Shown piece by piece: positions 36,787 to 48,414 of a DNA stretch of 64,000 nt (its first letter is position 1; every line of letters starts with the position of its first letter). Under the pieces are notes generated by a model that searched no databases, was not told where the DNA came from, and worked only from the letters and a program-made list of their open reading frames with translations. The position numbers and the translations under genes are program-made. Source of the DNA: Aaosphaeria pasadenensis (lineage: Eukaryota > Ascomycota > Dothideomycetes > Pleosporales); contig JAKLMB010000015.1 in NCBI GenBank assembly GCA_022813625.1, positions 806,001 through 870,000 of the forward strand. The letters are read 5' to 3'.

Positions 36787-37247
36787 TTGCCCAACGGCGC
36801 CCAGGGACGACTGTGGGATGACCATCTTCATTCCTCGCCACATTGATTTACTTTGATATCACTCGATTAGCTTCGGCTTTATTAACGGGTGTACTTTGTG
36901 GCTTCAAATTGCTTATTTGTTTTGCTTGGAACGTGCAGGTTGGATGCTCAGTGATACGAGATGGTTTCGTTCTTTCGTTGTATTTTCTTTTCTCCAGGCG
37001 TATGCGCCCTCTTAAACTCTACTGTCTTTATCGAACTTTCTGCTTGATTAGCAAGTCATAGACCAATCCTACACAGGACGCTACTTTCTGAACCTTCTTC
37101 ATCAGCTTTGGTGCCTATAATGTTCCATGTAAGAGTTCACGAAAGGGTGGAAACCTGAATGTGATGCCTAGCCATCGGCAGAGCACCTGACCTCGAAGCC
37201 CCTTAATGGAAACTCTATACCCCATATTCCTGATGAACATATGAACA
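36787..37247. other. Intergenic region
   Basis: This holds the 3' UTR of the small gene and the 3' region of the minus-strand orphan gene. Nothing else is seen. Confidence 0.5.
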
Positions 37248-38636
37248 TTAGCCCTGTTGTGAGACCCTTAGTACTTGCCAGATATCTCGTGTAATGCACT
37301 GGTGGAGACAATCGCCCCCATCACCGGACTTCGGTGGTTCTTCACGAGGAGGACTATGAGGGGAAGGCGGGATGACTTCAGAATACCGCAGAAAAGTGAT
37401 TATGGACCCAGGCAACCCATTTAGATGTTCAAGTTGAGGATGGTCCATCATTATGCATAATTGGCCATAGTGTTGATAACGCTCAACAAGGACCATACAC
37501 CAAGTCATATTAGAGAAACTCAGACCAGATGCAGGCTGGATTGACTTTCCCTTACTATAGGTTCATAATATCCTAAATTACGCTGATAGAAAAAGATATG
37601 GGCTTCTGACTTGATGTTGGAAGAAGGTCAAGATGTTTCATGCATTGAACGGTGAGCAGGTGCCCAGTGGTGCACCGGTCCGCGGGGACGAATCCTCCCG
37701 TTCTCTCGATGAAACTACGATGCTGACATTCACAAGCGTGCTCATGGCCCGACATGTTCATAGCAAACTTTATCGATGCCACCTTTTGTTTGCCTGACGG
37801 AAGGAGGAGTGGCTCCCGTCTTGCTCCCACCCAGCGCCTCCACTCCGTCTCATTGCAGGCAACAGGTTACACTAAAGCCGTCGTTGGCATTTTGGCTCGT
37901 GAGGCGAATTAATGCTTGGTATTTGCTGTGCCGCTGATGACGCTGCACAGTAGGCGATCCTAACATTGGTGTAGGAAAGTTCGATCGATTCATCAGAAAA
38001 CATATTACTATTACCACGGGAAAGCTTTTCGCACAAGTGCCTCTAGTGACTTTACTGAATGTTCTCTGAACGTTTAGTTCATCGTGTGGAGAAAGTTCCT
38101 TGGATGCGATGACATCCACGTATCCTGCGGCGTAGCTGCCATGTTTATTAGTCAACGCCACAATTGCGCCGCCTCGATCTTCTGTAGCCAATTCTTCGAC
38201 TCATTCTAGCAACTCGCTCTGAACTGATTCAATTGATACCAATGTAGGTTATTCCACCGCTTTTACATCGTTTGACCATCTCGGGTAACGCCCAAGGACC
38301 GTTCCGGTACCACTGCTGCCACACAAACAACTTTGCTTTTTGAGTTCCTCTCTTCAGGCTTTGCAAAGTACCAATGTATCTGTTTCGTTCTGATGTGGAA
38401 TGGTCAAGGCATACAAAATTTTGGGCTGTACCGAACCATATAGTGGGCTTTGGTGGCTCACTGTTGTGCTCAATGAAGCCTTCCGGTGTATCGTTGTCCC
38501 ACCTGACCGTGACCAGAGACTTGTGAGATTCCTCGCCACGTTCGCCCCAACATTCGACAGGAGCATCTTTGCGCCCCCATAGATTTTGATCTTTCAAACA
38601 CATTATAGCGTCCATATTCCACGTATAAGCGCCCAA
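37248..38636 (-). CDS. Unrecognised multi-exon gene (partial model)
   Basis: At least two coding exons can be joined. The frame running down from 38636 ends at 38240 with ...SGGITYI. A 58-bp intron (38182-38239; donor GTATCA, acceptor CTACAG) restores the frame as EDRGGAIVALTNKHGSYAAGY. A later open frame at 37248-37550 reads YQHYGQLCIMMDHPQLEHLNG and ends in a Pro-rich acidic segment plus DCLHQCITRDIW. It is probably the 3' exon. The middle (37560-37980) holds further open stretches, one rich in Cys and His (HEHACECQHRSF), whose splicing I could not settle. The start is also unclear; an upstream exon is likely because the frame at 38636 begins without a good ATG. No family is recognised. It could be a decaying gene instead. 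Confidence 0.4.
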
Positions 38637-40248
38637 GCTTGCTTAGTGTCAGTACTGAATGCTCCCGACTTACAAAAGAAAAGGAACGACTACGTCTCGA
38701 TCCTAGGATTGCAACATTGTCTCAAACAAATATCTCCTGAAGGTATTCACCGCTAACCTGCGATAATGCAGAATCTCATGGCGTTTACTGGAATTCGATT
38801 CATAGTCAGGTGATCATATCAACATGCATGCAAGACGCATGACACATATGGAAGGTCGAGAATTCATTTGTCCGAATGTACGAGATCATGCGTAATGATT
38901 TTTGCATTGTTGGATCGACGTGCATTCATTGGGACTGCAGGCGCCAGGTAAACGTAGAGTGCTGCACACAGCATCATTGTCCTGCAACTTTCTTTCCAAA
39001 TCTAGCCATCAACAACAATCAACTCCTGAAATATTCCAAAGAAATGAGTCTGAGTAGTACACATTTCGAGAATGTACCCCTTACTACCGCTTGTACACCA
39101 CAACATATTCTTCTGCTTCACTTTTTCTTCTGTGCCTCAGTCCTGCATGCATCCACTTTCCAAACCTGGGTACTCCTCTTAACACGGGCTGGATGTTCTG
39201 AGCTGCCCCCAGACCTCTTTGATACCCAATTGCCCAACGCTGAACTCCAAACAGAAAAGAACAACAACTACTAGTAACGGACACCTAGCTGACACCGCAT
39301 CATCGACAATTCCTCCACCAATATAACTCGCTTTCCCCGGCGTCCTTCCCGCAGAACTCCCCCCCAATGTATCAAGCTTCCGCCTACCCACGGCACAGCG
39401 AGGCACAAGAAATTCTATTCTGCAAACGTACACACACATTGCTCTCTTCTCCCCGTCACTCACAGTGCCCCATCTGTCCAGATTTCTTACCGCCGGGCGT
39501 AGCGAAAACCGTGCCGCATACGCCACATAGATACACACATCGTGAACGCAAGTTCACCAATCGCACTCCCCCGAAACACAATTCAAGCACTAACATCGCC
39601 CGAGCAGAAACAATGACATCTACGGCCAATCGATACTCGCTTATCGTTGAGTTTTCTGCCTCGAGGTTTTGCTAGTGAAGGTTTGGGGGGAGAATCGGTG
39701 GGAAGGAGGATGAGGTAAGCGCGGAATCGTGTATGTGGCGTGGGCAGGATAGATGTGCATGCGCATCACAAGGAGGGGATTTGGGAATCGAGCTGGGGCC
39801 GCCGGTAACGGGAGGATCGTCGTACGAGGTTCGGGGGGAGCGAGTTGAGATTCAGGGTGTTTTGATGTGAATGTTTGTGATCTGGAGGAGAAGAGATGTT
39901 GGTATCAATAGTACGAATGCAAGTCTCACTCTTGTTTCTGAGGGCCTTGTCATTATGTTTGCAAAGGATGGGGTGGGAATATTTGTTCATTTGGTATTGG
40001 ATAATTGATACATTAATCGTAGACGGTCGTGGTACTTTTGTTTCCCGAGAGCTCCCATAGAAGAAAGCCCAATGCACCCGCGAGAATACACGTATTATGC
40101 TAATTAACAATTACGAGATGAGCAACCTTATGCCAGTTACACAATGCCTCCACTGATTTAATTTAGGTCCCTTTTGACCGTGTCGACCGTGATTCCAGAT
40201 TCGAAATGTTGATGAGAGAAGAGATTTTGGGAAGGGAATTGGGAATCA
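38637..40248. other. Intergenic region between the orphan gene and the Mug190-like gene
   Basis: No gene is supported. A 20-codon ORF at 39613 follows a pyrimidine-rich leader but has no other support. The rest is short ORFs on both strands with no recognisable content. Confidence 0.5.
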
Positions 40249-43200
40249 TTACGTTCCGGTTTCTAACAATGTTAGTCAAACGCCAGTAGACGTGATCGAC
40301 GCTGAGAGCACTTACCGGTTTCGACACCTGGTTGCCTTCCATCAAGACCGCCGGTAAGCTTCTTCTTCAACTTGCTAATTCCAATGCGACCTTGACTTTT
40401 CGCAAAACGTGCATTTCTTGCCGGCTTCCATTGCATCAGGCCTCGCTGCTTTCTCTCCTCGGTCCTTTTGTTCTGTCTCTTTGTGTCCTTCTCACTCAAT
40501 GTCGAAGACCTGTCTACGGAGCCATTCGTGCCACTAGTGGTATACGTGGTCTGGGTCCTAGCAGTGCTTTGTGATACACGGGGCGCTGAAGGAGAAAGAT
40601 CGGTGCCGGCATGTTTGAGCTCACCATTGGGATTCCCTGCATTTCCGGTTGTCTCAGCATCTTGAATGCCGAGGTCAGACGAGCTATCAGAAGAACCATA
40701 GTCATCGTCATCGTCATCGTCATCGTCGTCATTGTCCGGGTCATCACTGGGGTGATGCGGGTCATGTAGAGGCTCATCCACTCCAGGTTCGCGTCTTTTC
40801 TTTCCCTTCGTGTCCATGTAGGCCTTAGGATCGTGGCCAAACGCGCCAGACCAGTCCTCCCCAGTCTTTGACAGCCATCTCTCCTTCTCGCTGTCATCAG
40901 TGTGGTTCTTAAGGATGTCCCGGCCTTCTGTAAGTGATTCATCGTGCAGTTGCTTAATGCGATCGGGTAGCTCCTTGTCGACCTTGCGGTTACGAACACC
41001 CTCTGTCAAGCATGCTTCCCAGGTTTGATAGGTTTCTCTTGAATCATTATCAACAATGAAGGCCTCATGGGATTCATCGGTGCCAGCTTTGAACCGTGCA
41101 GTGAACTGCAGACGGCCGATCTCCTTCAAATCCTCAAGACCGGGCTCTTTGCTGCAATTGTCCTCTGTGATATAGTTTTGCCTCAAACGAGCCGGATGAG
41201 CAGTAGTCCAAATGGGGATGTTGATGTCCTGATCTTCATTGTCGACGAAATGCTGCAGCCAGATGATAGCGTATGCATCTGCCTTCCGCTTATTCGCGAT
41301 ATGGAATTCGAATACGATGGGCGATCTATATCGGTATTTGACTGGTAGGCGAACATTGTTCTTACCCTCGTTTGCGTCCAAATCCCAGAAATAGCCGTCC
41401 TTCTCGTCAAGTTTCTGCGCTGCATTGCGTGGTATCTTTCCTGAGCTACCACCTGTGCGGAGCTTAAGCTTCGCGGCGTGGTTGTACCCTACAGCTAGAA
41501 TTCGTTCGGAGCGGAACTCGAATGTGCCTACAGACCAGCCCAAGAGATTCGGCGGAAGTCGAGTTTCAATGGAGCGGAAGACCAAGGAGATTCGAATGCG
41601 GCCGAATCCAATTCCACCATCGAGAGGATACCATCGAGTAACCTGAGATGACGTCTCCATGATGTCCGAAAGCTTCAAAGGTACAACACCGAGGATTGGG
41701 TCGTGCTCGCGATTGCGTTGATCGCGAACAGTGACAGTTATGATCGCAGAGCGCCAGTCTCGAATAAACTGTTCTGTACCAGCATTGAAAATTGGCTGCG
41801 ATGAGACCGCCTTCGAACGAGTTCGGTAAACCAGCTGGTCATTGAAGAGAATGGTACAGTAACTAGTGGGTAAGTTCCCACCCGTCTCCTCCGTTGGTTC
41901 ACCGTAGGGCTTGGCCGGCTCATATTCTCTTCCTTTACGGTTGCCATTGCTACCTTTGACATTTTCTAACTCGAGATTGACGATTTGATGAACGATGATG
42001 CTACAGATTCCGCTCGGCCATAGTGGATCCGGAGGTGTATGCATAACCGCATCGTCCTGTTCGGTGTTGATTACACCCTTCTCATCTTGCAGGGCAGGGT
42101 CATCTCTTAGTTCAGCTGGAAGAGCCCTATTCTTTCCATCGGTTCGGAGGGCCGGTCGGAATTGAGGCTTGCCGAAATAGCCAATTTCCCAATGCAATTC
42201 GCCGGGCATTTCGCTTCCCGCATCCAATCCGCTCAACTTCGAGACTTGAGGATACATTTTCCCCGGATGCTGAATCATCTTCTGCATGGAGAGCTCGACT
42301 TTTCCGACAATGTCATCGGCGGTATGGCGATCAGAATCCCATAGCTCAACAGACAAGTTCTCGTCAGCCTTGATCAGTTCGGGAGTTACCAATAGAGCAG
42401 CAGTTTCCTCCCAGATAGGATTGAGGTCGTCAGTAATGACTCTTGTGCAATACATAGGTTTGCCGTATTTGGAGAACGCGAGCGTGATGTAGGGGTCACT
42501 TCCGCCGTGTTCGGAACCACGCCTGTCCTGCTTAGACAGTCCCACGGCGCGGTGGATACGGATCCATAATATTCCCAGTGCCTCAACATCCTTTTGGATC
42601 GAATCCCCTTGCAAAATAGCTCGCATGTCGATTGACATGCTTTTGGGAGCGACGTACATGGATGATGCGGCTTTGATAGCATAGTTGACGAAGTTTGATA
42701 TCAGAGGAAGGTTCAAAATGTTTACTCCCTTCTCAAGCATAGGAATACAGCCTGCTTCCACCTGGGGCGTGCCCATCAAGGTAAACGTGAGCGTTTTCAA
42801 AAATGGTGGCTCTGGTGTCATGGCCATACGTAACCGAACGGTACCGACAAGACCTTGAAGTTCCACAAAGATGGGTAGAGGAACACCAAAGAGGCCCTTG
42901 ATACCAAGGTAAAAAATTAGTTGCATGTGCATGTTGCGAGCCTTGTCAGAGGCACGCTTTCCGGTTGGCTGAGCATGGTAGGCAAAGGAACATTCCAGGT
43001 TGTAGTAGTCACCCCCCTCCTCATCTGCAGCAGCTTCTTGGGGGTCTTTGGTCTTTTTGTTCTCCTCATGAATGGCCTGTTTCATGTCCTTCATATGTGA
43101 ATCGGGAAGGGCTCGCAAGCTGAGGATGCGAAGAGGGTTCGAGCCTTGGTTGATCTCGGCGACTCTGACATTCTCAATAATCCCCGGGACTGAAGCCTGC

Positions 43201-44134
43201 ATTACATCCTCGAGAGTGTCGGCAACTCCCTGGAACATGTCTGGGTTGATCAGTCCCCAAACAATGGACAAGAGTGTATTCATCCACTCCACGCTCTCCG
43301 GTAATAGGTTAGCCGTGGCGATTTGGCCACGGGTCTGTTCGCTGTGCCATTCTACCTCTCTACCGCTTCTCACGACTTCTTTCATCCACAGCCAGACTCC
43401 TGAGGAAAGACACATTCCCAAGGGAATCAACCCTTTTAAGGCTCCGCCAAACATCTTTCCTACAATGACTGTGGCAGCCAGTATAGCGATAGACAGCACG
43501 CCTGCCCTTTTCTCGATCTCAACGAACATTGGTTCGTAGCTGACTGCAGGTGTGGGGTGGAACAGGATATTCGTCTTCTCGCCGTGAATAGGAACGTCGG
43601 ACGTACTACCCTCGGCAATTGGGTCAGGTGGTGCGGTGACATCTTGGTTATATTTGTACTCCTCTAGGGATTGTTTATGGTCTGTCTTGATAGGCTATAA
43701 CATGTCAGAGTGTTATTTCAAACAGCGAGACGATAGAAGATATCTTACAGTGTCCTTCTCAAGATTGGCATTAGGTACAGATAGCTAAATGGTTAGACAC
43801 ATGACGCGTTGACAATGGATGCAGGCTGTCTTACTGTTGGGTTTTCGACCTGGTGTACCATATCCTTGCTGACATCTTCAATTACTACCTGTTTGCCAGT
43901 AGTCGGATCGGTGACAGTTTTCTGTGTGCCTTTTACGCCATGTTTCGTAGGCTTGTGGGGAGCAACTTTGCTGGTAGCACCTCCACCTGCAGCGCTCATA
44001 CCCTGTTCGTCTATTTTGCGGTCTCTCTCGGCCTTGTCTTTGTCAAGATTCTGGATGAATTTCTTCACCGTGGGTACCGGGTTCGCACCGGAATAGTGCC
44101 CCCCTGGCGCGTGCTGTTGCTGTTGTTCAGCCAT
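40249..44134 (-). CDS. mug190: Mug190-like SMP and C2 domain membrane-contact protein
   Basis: Proteins of this type resemble tricalbins and extended synaptotagmins, anchored in the ER and moving lipids at membrane contact sites. The model is complement(join(40249..40262, 40316..43694, 43749..43784, 43835..44134)), 1242 residues. It includes a 36-nt microexon (LSVPNANLEKDT) and a last exon of 14 nt that adds only ETGT. Residues 1-160 are disordered and polar. A hydrophobic hairpin-like segment follows at about 178-215. The SMP domain is at about 222-440 and two C2 domains at about 489-602 and 680-827. The first C2 (SDPYITLAF...ELWDSD) keeps likely Ca2+-binding Asp residues. The second is interrupted by a Glu/Gly/Pro loop. 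The tail has a run of ten Asp residues. The gene is divergent from nagA. Confidence 0.9.
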
Positions 44135-44764
44135 GTTGTTTATGATTGTTCCCTCGTCCACGAGGCAGCACCTGGGGAGATAGAAGTCAATGGCAAGATG
44201 CCACGAGACGATAGAGGAGAGTGGGTGTCTAGTAGACGTCGCAGACGCGGCTGGGAGGGGTGAGATATTAAGTAGCGCTGTGGCTGCCCTCACACAGTTT
44301 GTGTGGTACGATAAAATCAAGGCGACGCGTTCTGTACGTCCAGCTGTGTCCACTGAGAAGGGCAAGATGAGGTTCTAGCATAGGATATGATGTCATCCAA
44401 GCCGTACGCTCCGCCCGTGCATTTCAGATCAGGAGCAAGGCAAGGTCAAGAGCAAGCGGGAGAGATAGCAGTAGCTCCACCTGGTTCCCACATATGTAGC
44501 GAAGGGATACGCCAGTTGAGCAATTCTAGCAAGTTTGAATGGTGCTAACAGCCACCAAAAGGCCTAAAGAGGGTGCGAGATGCGTGCGGCAGCAAGATGA
44601 CAATGAACATTGACTTTTTGCGCCTAATGCTTGTTGGCAATCACCAAGAGGGGAAGGGTGGAACACTGGAAATAAGGGAAGGAGGACGAAAGGATTGCGA
44701 AATCGAAGATGAATCTGGTGATCGACGTCATGGACATGAATCTTGATCGGTCGCAGATGCTCCC

Positions 44765-44774
44765 CAGCCAATCA
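44765..44774 (+). promoter_or_regulatory. CCAAT box, first copy
   Basis: CAGCCAATCA lies 400 bp upstream of the nagA start. The identical 10-mer recurs at 44944. Confidence 0.4.
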
Positions 44775-44943
44775 GAAAGCTCGCGCCACAGCTCATTCGG
44801 GTATGGCTTGTCCGCAGCTGACAAGTGGGGAGAAAGAGGCTGGCCCGCCTCCCGCCAACTCCCTCCCCCGCGATCCATTCTCACCAATTCATCATCATCA
44901 TTACTCGTACCATCATTTTCACTCAACGCTCCAAGTAAACATC

Positions 44944-44953
44944 AGCCAATCAC
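44944..44953 (+). promoter_or_regulatory. CCAAT box, second copy
   Basis: The second exact CAGCCAATCA lies 221 bp upstream of the nagA start, within usual CCAAT-box distance. Confidence 0.45.
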
Positions 44954-45164
44954 GAGTGCCACTGCATTTCTGTCTCAATCGATTGTGATCATTGCCAGGA
45001 CGCTGTTGTTGCTGCTGCGACTGTTGCTACGAAGTACTCCTAGTGCTACTATTCTTAGGTACCTAGCTACTACAGGTGCTACAGTAAACATTTTCGTTCG
45101 TTCTGTTTATCCGCTCGTATTGCGATCAACACATCCACACGTACTTAGTCTGATCAACTTTACC

Positions 45165-46577
45165 ATGTCCGGCTGGTTCACACTTTTCACCAATTGTCGC
45201 TATGTCGTCGATGGTGGTCTTGTTGATGATCATCTAGTCATATCGGACGAGACAGGCTTGATCTTAAAAAGAGACGGCTACATCGGAGGCGAGGCTGTCG
45301 ATCTTGAAGACAACATTATAGCTCCGGGTTTTCTAGAGCTTCACACAAATGGCGTCAAAGGTTTTCACTTTACACAATTCAAGGATGAGACGAGCTATGC
45401 AACGAGAATCGATGATACTGCAAGGCATTACGCTACACAAGGAGTGACAGGGTTTTGGGCTACTATACCGACCGTCAAAGGCGAGGAATTCCAGTCAGTA
45501 GGTGGAATTCCCTTAGTTATCGCCTTTCCACCAGACAGTTGCGCTGGCTCATTCATATGCACAATACACATTGATGCACCGTGATGGAGTCGCGTATGAG
45601 GTCTAAATTCATGTTCACTACTTTTCAGCAACGTGATCTTCGTTCTTTATCGTGTGCTAACTTGAAAGATCCTGCCTTCCTTGAAACCGCGCGACATCCA
45701 CAACGCTGCATCCCTTCTTGGAGCGCACGTTGAAGGCCCTTTTCTACATCCGACAAAAAAAGGTGCTCATAATGCATCTCTTTTCCAAGACTGCAGTGCT
45801 TCAGCGAGCTCGATCTATGGCTTGTCAAACCTACAAGATTCGGTCAAGCTTATCACAGCAGCACCAGAACTTCGACAGTCGGGCGAATTCTTCAAATCCC
45901 TATCCTCTCAAGGTATCAGGGTATCAATGGGGCATTCGAATGCTACCTACGAGGAAGGCTTATCGGGACTTGTCGCTGGGGCCACTTGCTTAACCCATAC
46001 CTTGAACGGAATGTCGGGCTTCACGTCTCGAGCACCTGGCCTCGCAGGATTGACAGCGCTGCCATCTACGAATAACCCAGCTCCTCCTTACTACACTATA
46101 ATCCCTGATGGCGAGCATTTACACCCAGCAACAGTCTCACATCTTTATCGTACAAACACGAAGAAGGCAATTCTAATCACCGATAGTATCGAGCTCGCAG
46201 ATCTGCCCGATGGTACTTATCCTGGCCATGCGCAAATACCATTCGAGCAGACAAAGAAAGGTACACGCGCAACGATCGCCGGAACTGACACGCTGATCGG
46301 TGGTTGCATACCACTGCAACAGGGAGTGAGGAACCTCATGGAATGGAGCGGCTGTGGTCTAGCCGAGGCTGTGGGTACTGTCACTGAAAATGTTGCTTCT
46401 TTTATGGGCATTGATGGAAAGGGCGGAAGAGGCGTATTGAAAGAAGGTCGAAGGGCTGACCTCTGCGTCTTGAACGAGACGGGAGAAGTGTTGCAAACAT
46501 GGGTGAAGGGAGTAAAGGTTTGGGATAAGGAGGAGGATCTGCGGGCTACAGAAGACAGCGGTGATTCTCGCGGGTAG
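45165..46577 (+). CDS. nagA: N-acetylglucosamine-6-phosphate deacetylase
   Basis: It removes the acetyl group from GlcNAc-6-P in the cytosol, feeding chitin-derived amino sugar into glycolysis. The model join(45165..45497, 45669..46577) gives 413 residues, normal for the family. The start at MSGWFTLF is chosen by family length and the ACCATGTCC context. Amidohydrolase motifs include ELHTNG, HVEGPF (E133), MGHSNATYEEG (H200), TCLTHTLNGM (H221) and the catalytic Asp in ITDS (D283). The only intron is 171 bp, clearly longer than others here. Its donor GTAGGT and the branch GCTAAC before GAAAG fit, giving EEFQS-ILPSLKPRD. The other GlcNAc catabolic genes that cluster with it in some fungi are not nearby. 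Confidence 0.93.
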
Positions 46578-46854
46578 TGGTCGAGGACTTGTTGACAGGA
46601 TGAAAGAAGGAACGTCTCTTGTGAGAACAAATGCGCGCAAACAGGATCACTAAATATGAACCTGCTCCAACTGTTTTCCAATACCAATAATGAGTTCAGA
46701 AGATTTATTTTGTCTCATTCGCTGTTCCTTGGCTCTTTTAGGATATTGGCTCTTATGGGATATATATAGAAGGTTATGATTGACTAGAAAGTGATTACAT
46801 TATATTTGATAATTGTATACTATGAGATCATGTCTCCCCAGTTTCGGGCTCTGA

Positions 46855-48414
46855 TTACTTGGTGTTATCGAACTTGATGTTCTTCGAAAATTGCCGCCAC
46901 TTGACATTCAACTGGTCCAGGTTCGTTGCTGCGGTCTTGTTCTCCAACATGAAGACATCCGAGAACGTGACGGTGTCAACCATTGATTTCTCATCAACGC
47001 CAGCAAGCTTAGCCTGGTACTTTCCTAGTTTGCGGGCTCGAATATTCTTGACGTAGACATTTTGGATAGGGCCAACGCCTTTGCCGTTGTCATGGACGAA
47101 TACGGCAAGCCACGCTCCAGTACCGCCAGGCTCACCCTCAACTCTTTCTAGGTCCATGTTCTCAAATCGAACGTTCTTGGCCGCAGCAGTGCCAAATAAG
47201 TGATGAATACCGAGGCCTACACCCGCACGGTAGACCACTCCATTTTTGAAAGTGACGCCGTCCTGTTCCTGGTAGACGCCCTGGCCAACCTTGAATGCGT
47301 AACAGTAGGTCCACGCAAAGCAGTCATCGAAGATCACGTCACGAAGAGGTCGAGGAGGGTAAGGGTATGGAACCGTAGTACCAACATCCTGCGGCCAAGT
47401 CTTCGTGGAGAAGCTGTCATCGTTGGCCACAGCTATCGCTCTCCTTACCCTCACTTTCGTGGACTCATTGACATCGATGCCATCATTCTGCTTCACGTCG
47501 AAACGATCGAAGATCTTGATGTTCGTAATAGTAGCATCGGTGACTTGAATCAACGATACAGCCCAGAACGAACTATCACGAACGAGAATACCGTCGCACT
47601 TGAAGTTTGTCGTGCCAACTGGTACCAATATGTCCGCGACGAGTTTTGGTGACGCTCCCACTGAAGCCTTGCCGTTGCCGTCTAAGGTTCCTCGACCATA
47701 AACTTTGATGTCCTGAGAGTCAAACTCTGTCTGAATCCACCATGTCCCGTCACCAAGGTCGGACTTGGTCCAAAGCACTTTGTAGTCAGACTTCTTGGCC
47801 GTATTCCTCAACACAGATCCACCTGCAAGGTAGAGCGATGTGCGATTGCGCAACATTAGGTTGCCGATCAGATACAAGCCCGGGGGTACGTAGACAATAC
47901 TTCCGGGTTTCTTTGCTGCCGCATCCATAGCTTTCTGAATTCCAGTAGTGACTCCCTTTCCTTTGTTGTCTGCACCGTAGTCAAGTACATTGAAGATTCC
48001 ATCTCCTTTCGATGGAGGCACATCCGTCTCGAGAGGATCAATCGCGATGATCAATTCCTTCTTGTCTTTGAACTTGATAATGAGATAATGGACCTTTTTG
48101 AGCGAGAAGATCAACTCATTGCCTTCGATTCTGGATACGATTGGGAGTTGTTTTGGCGAAATCACTGGCTGTTCTGTGATCTTTTGTCCATCAACGGCTG
48201 CGACTCGGAACTCGGTACTGGGGCCTTCGCTCATCGATATATGAAGATAGTCGTACTGATTATAGCTGACCGTCTTCGCATATGTTCCGTTGACCTTAAC
48301 GGAATACATCCCGGATTTGGCATAGATGTCTTCTGGGCGATCATAGTCCACCCATTTGGCAGACACGAGTGAGATAGCAGACAGCGCCGCTAGCAAAAGA
48401 GTAGACCTGACCAT
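46855..48414 (-). CDS. Secreted right-handed beta-helix protein, GH28-like
   Basis: This single-exon gene of 519 residues starts at 48414 in a perfect context (GCGACCATGG). The N-terminus MVRSTLLLAALSAISLVSA is a signal peptide, so the protein is secreted. After a beta-sandwich-like N-terminal domain, a pectin-lyase fold starts near FNVLDYGADNKGKGVTTGIQKA, the usual opening of GH28-type helices. Catalytic-site blocks are partly kept: QNDGIDV supplies an Asp and VANDDSFSTK the paired Asp. The GHG block with the conserved His of polygalacturonases is not found; GQGVY or GLGIHHLFG stands in that region. Polysaccharide hydrolysis is likely, but the substrate is open and pectin need not be it. Confidence 0.8.
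   Translation of the reverse strand: MVRSTLLLAALSAISLVSAKWVDYDRPEDIYAKSGMYSVKVNGTYAKTVSYNQYDYLHISMSEGPSTEFRVAAVDGQKITEQPVISPKQLPIVSRIEGNELIFSLKKVHYLIIKFKDKKELIIAIDPLETDVPPSKGDGIFNVLDYGADNKGKGVTTGIQKAMDAAAKKPGSIVYVPPGLYLIGNLMLRNRTSLYLAGGSVLRNTAKKSDYKVLWTKSDLGDGTWWIQTEFDSQDIKVYGRGTLDGNGKASVGASPKLVADILVPVGTTNFKCDGILVRDSSFWAVSLIQVTDATITNIKIFDRFDVKQNDGIDVNESTKVRVRRAIAVANDDSFSTKTWPQDVGTTVPYPYPPRPLRDVIFDDCFAWTYCYAFKVGQGVYQEQDGVTFKNGVVYRAGVGLGIHHLFGTAAAKNVRFENMDLERVEGEPGGTGAWLAVFVHDNGKGVGPIQNVYVKNIRARKLGKYQAKLAGVDEKSMVDTVTFSDVFMLENKTAATNLDQLNVKWRQFSKNIKFDNTK

Larger units (their letters stand above)
44135..45164. promoter_or_regulatory. Divergent promoter region, Mug190-like gene and nagA
   Basis: About 1 kb separates the two start codons. 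It contains two exact copies of CAGCCAATCA (44765-44774 and 44944-44953), a classic CCAAT-box arrangement in the nagA orientation. The nagA frame stays open leftwards to an ATG at 44709. Confidence 0.6.

Noticed and set aside
38182..38239. Frameshift plus stop suggesting a pseudogene at the orphan gene
   Set aside because: The apparent break is removed exactly by a canonical 58-bp intron, so there is no need to invoke decay at this point.
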